6,271 bases of DNA, from contig CAJKKX010000148.1 of assembly GCA_905200565.1 (NCBI GenBank), positions 1 through 6,271 of the forward strand, given 5' to 3'. The DNA is from an uncultured Lachnospiraceae bacterium (lineage in GTDB: Bacteria > Bacillota_A > Clostridia > Lachnospirales > Lachnospiraceae). Position numbers and translations under genes: made by a program. Shown one piece after another: positions 6,178 through 6,271 of this stretch. Numbering within the stretch: the stretch's first letter is position 1; every line of letters begins with the position of its first letter. Below the pieces are notes generated by a model, which made no database searches, was not told the DNA's origin, and worked only from the letters and a program-made list of their open reading frames with translations.

Positions 6178-6190
6178 TGTTTCTGAAACA
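6178..6190. promoter_or_regulatory. Distal operator-like dyad TGTTTCTGAAACA
   Basis: This is identical to the dyad at 6042-6054, within a 15-bp repeat (6176-6190), and centred about 105 bp upstream of the predicted transcription start. The centre-to-centre distance of 136 bp is close to 13 turns at 10.5 bp per turn, so proteins on both sites would face the same side of the helix, as needed for looping. Function is inferred, not shown. Confidence 0.65.
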
Positions 6191-6243
6191 TTTTTTAACT
6201 AGACAGTGGTAATTTCCCCTTCAAATGTGCGCCCGACGGACAC

Positions 6244-6271
6244 AAAAAACGGCGAAGCTTCCACCCCGCCG
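6244..6271 (-). terminator. Rho-independent terminator of the preceding transcription unit
   Basis: On the minus strand CGGCGGGG (6271-6264) pairs with CTTCGCCG (6257-6250) across a six-base loop, giving an 8-bp stem with two G-U pairs, followed immediately by six T (6249-6244). The stem may extend beyond the window. It would end a minus-strand gene to the right and insulate this operon, which starts about 165 bp later. The plus-strand reading has the A-run before the stem, with the bases after it outside the window, so a bidirectional role cannot be judged. Confidence 0.7.

Noticed and set aside
6225..6243. Imperfect hairpin TGTG/CACA beside the terminator
   Set aside because: The stem needs a bulge and a G-U pair and is not followed by a T-run; it is probably chance next to the stronger terminator hairpin.

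Overview
The window is a single minus-strand carbohydrate-utilisation operon. Read in transcription order (high to low coordinates) it runs: LacI-family regulator (6013-5003), MalG-type ABC permease (5037-4198), extracellular sugar-binding protein (4062-2806), MalF-type ABC permease (2743-1874), family 4 glycoside hydrolase (1845-475), and the N-terminal half of a PfkB/ribokinase-family sugar kinase (478-1), cut by the window edge. No plus-strand gene, RNA gene, mobile element or CRISPR array is supported. Base composition, strong AGGAG/GGGAGG ribosome binding sites and the protein families suggest a monoderm Firmicute, most likely a gut Lachnospiraceae/Clostridia-type organism. That assignment is inference from style, not from a marker gene.

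Control region (6014-6271). At the right edge a GC-rich hairpin followed by six U residues looks like the terminator of the preceding minus-strand unit. Then comes an AT-rich stretch with a perfect consensus sigma-A promoter (TTGACA, 17 bp, TATAAT). It is bracketed by two identical copies of a 13-bp dyad, TGTTTCTGAAACA, lying in a shared 15-bp repeat with centres 136 bp apart, close to 13 helical turns. The simplest reading is an autoregulated operon whose own LacI-type protein binds both sites, possibly by looping across the promoter.

Structural genes. The regulator overlaps the first permease by 35 bp, and the hydrolase and kinase overlap by 4 bp (ATGA), so the genes are tightly coupled. 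The binding-protein gene is set off by a 135-bp gap before it and a 62-bp gap after it; the latter holds a perfect 9-bp inverted repeat. No ATPase gene lies in the window, so the importer probably uses a shared MsmK/UgpC-type ATPase encoded elsewhere.

Likely job. The ABC system would import a small glycoside without phosphorylating it, the NAD- and metal-dependent GH4 enzyme would cleave or otherwise process it inside the cell, and the PfkB-type kinase would phosphorylate a product or the substrate. Points worth a second look are the GH4 selectivity motif (CDAP, nearest to the CDMP of phospho-alpha-glucosidases, yet paired with an ABC importer), a regulator with a short, non-canonical hinge and matching non-CpG operators, a binding protein with no lipobox, and the permease-binding protein-permease gene order.
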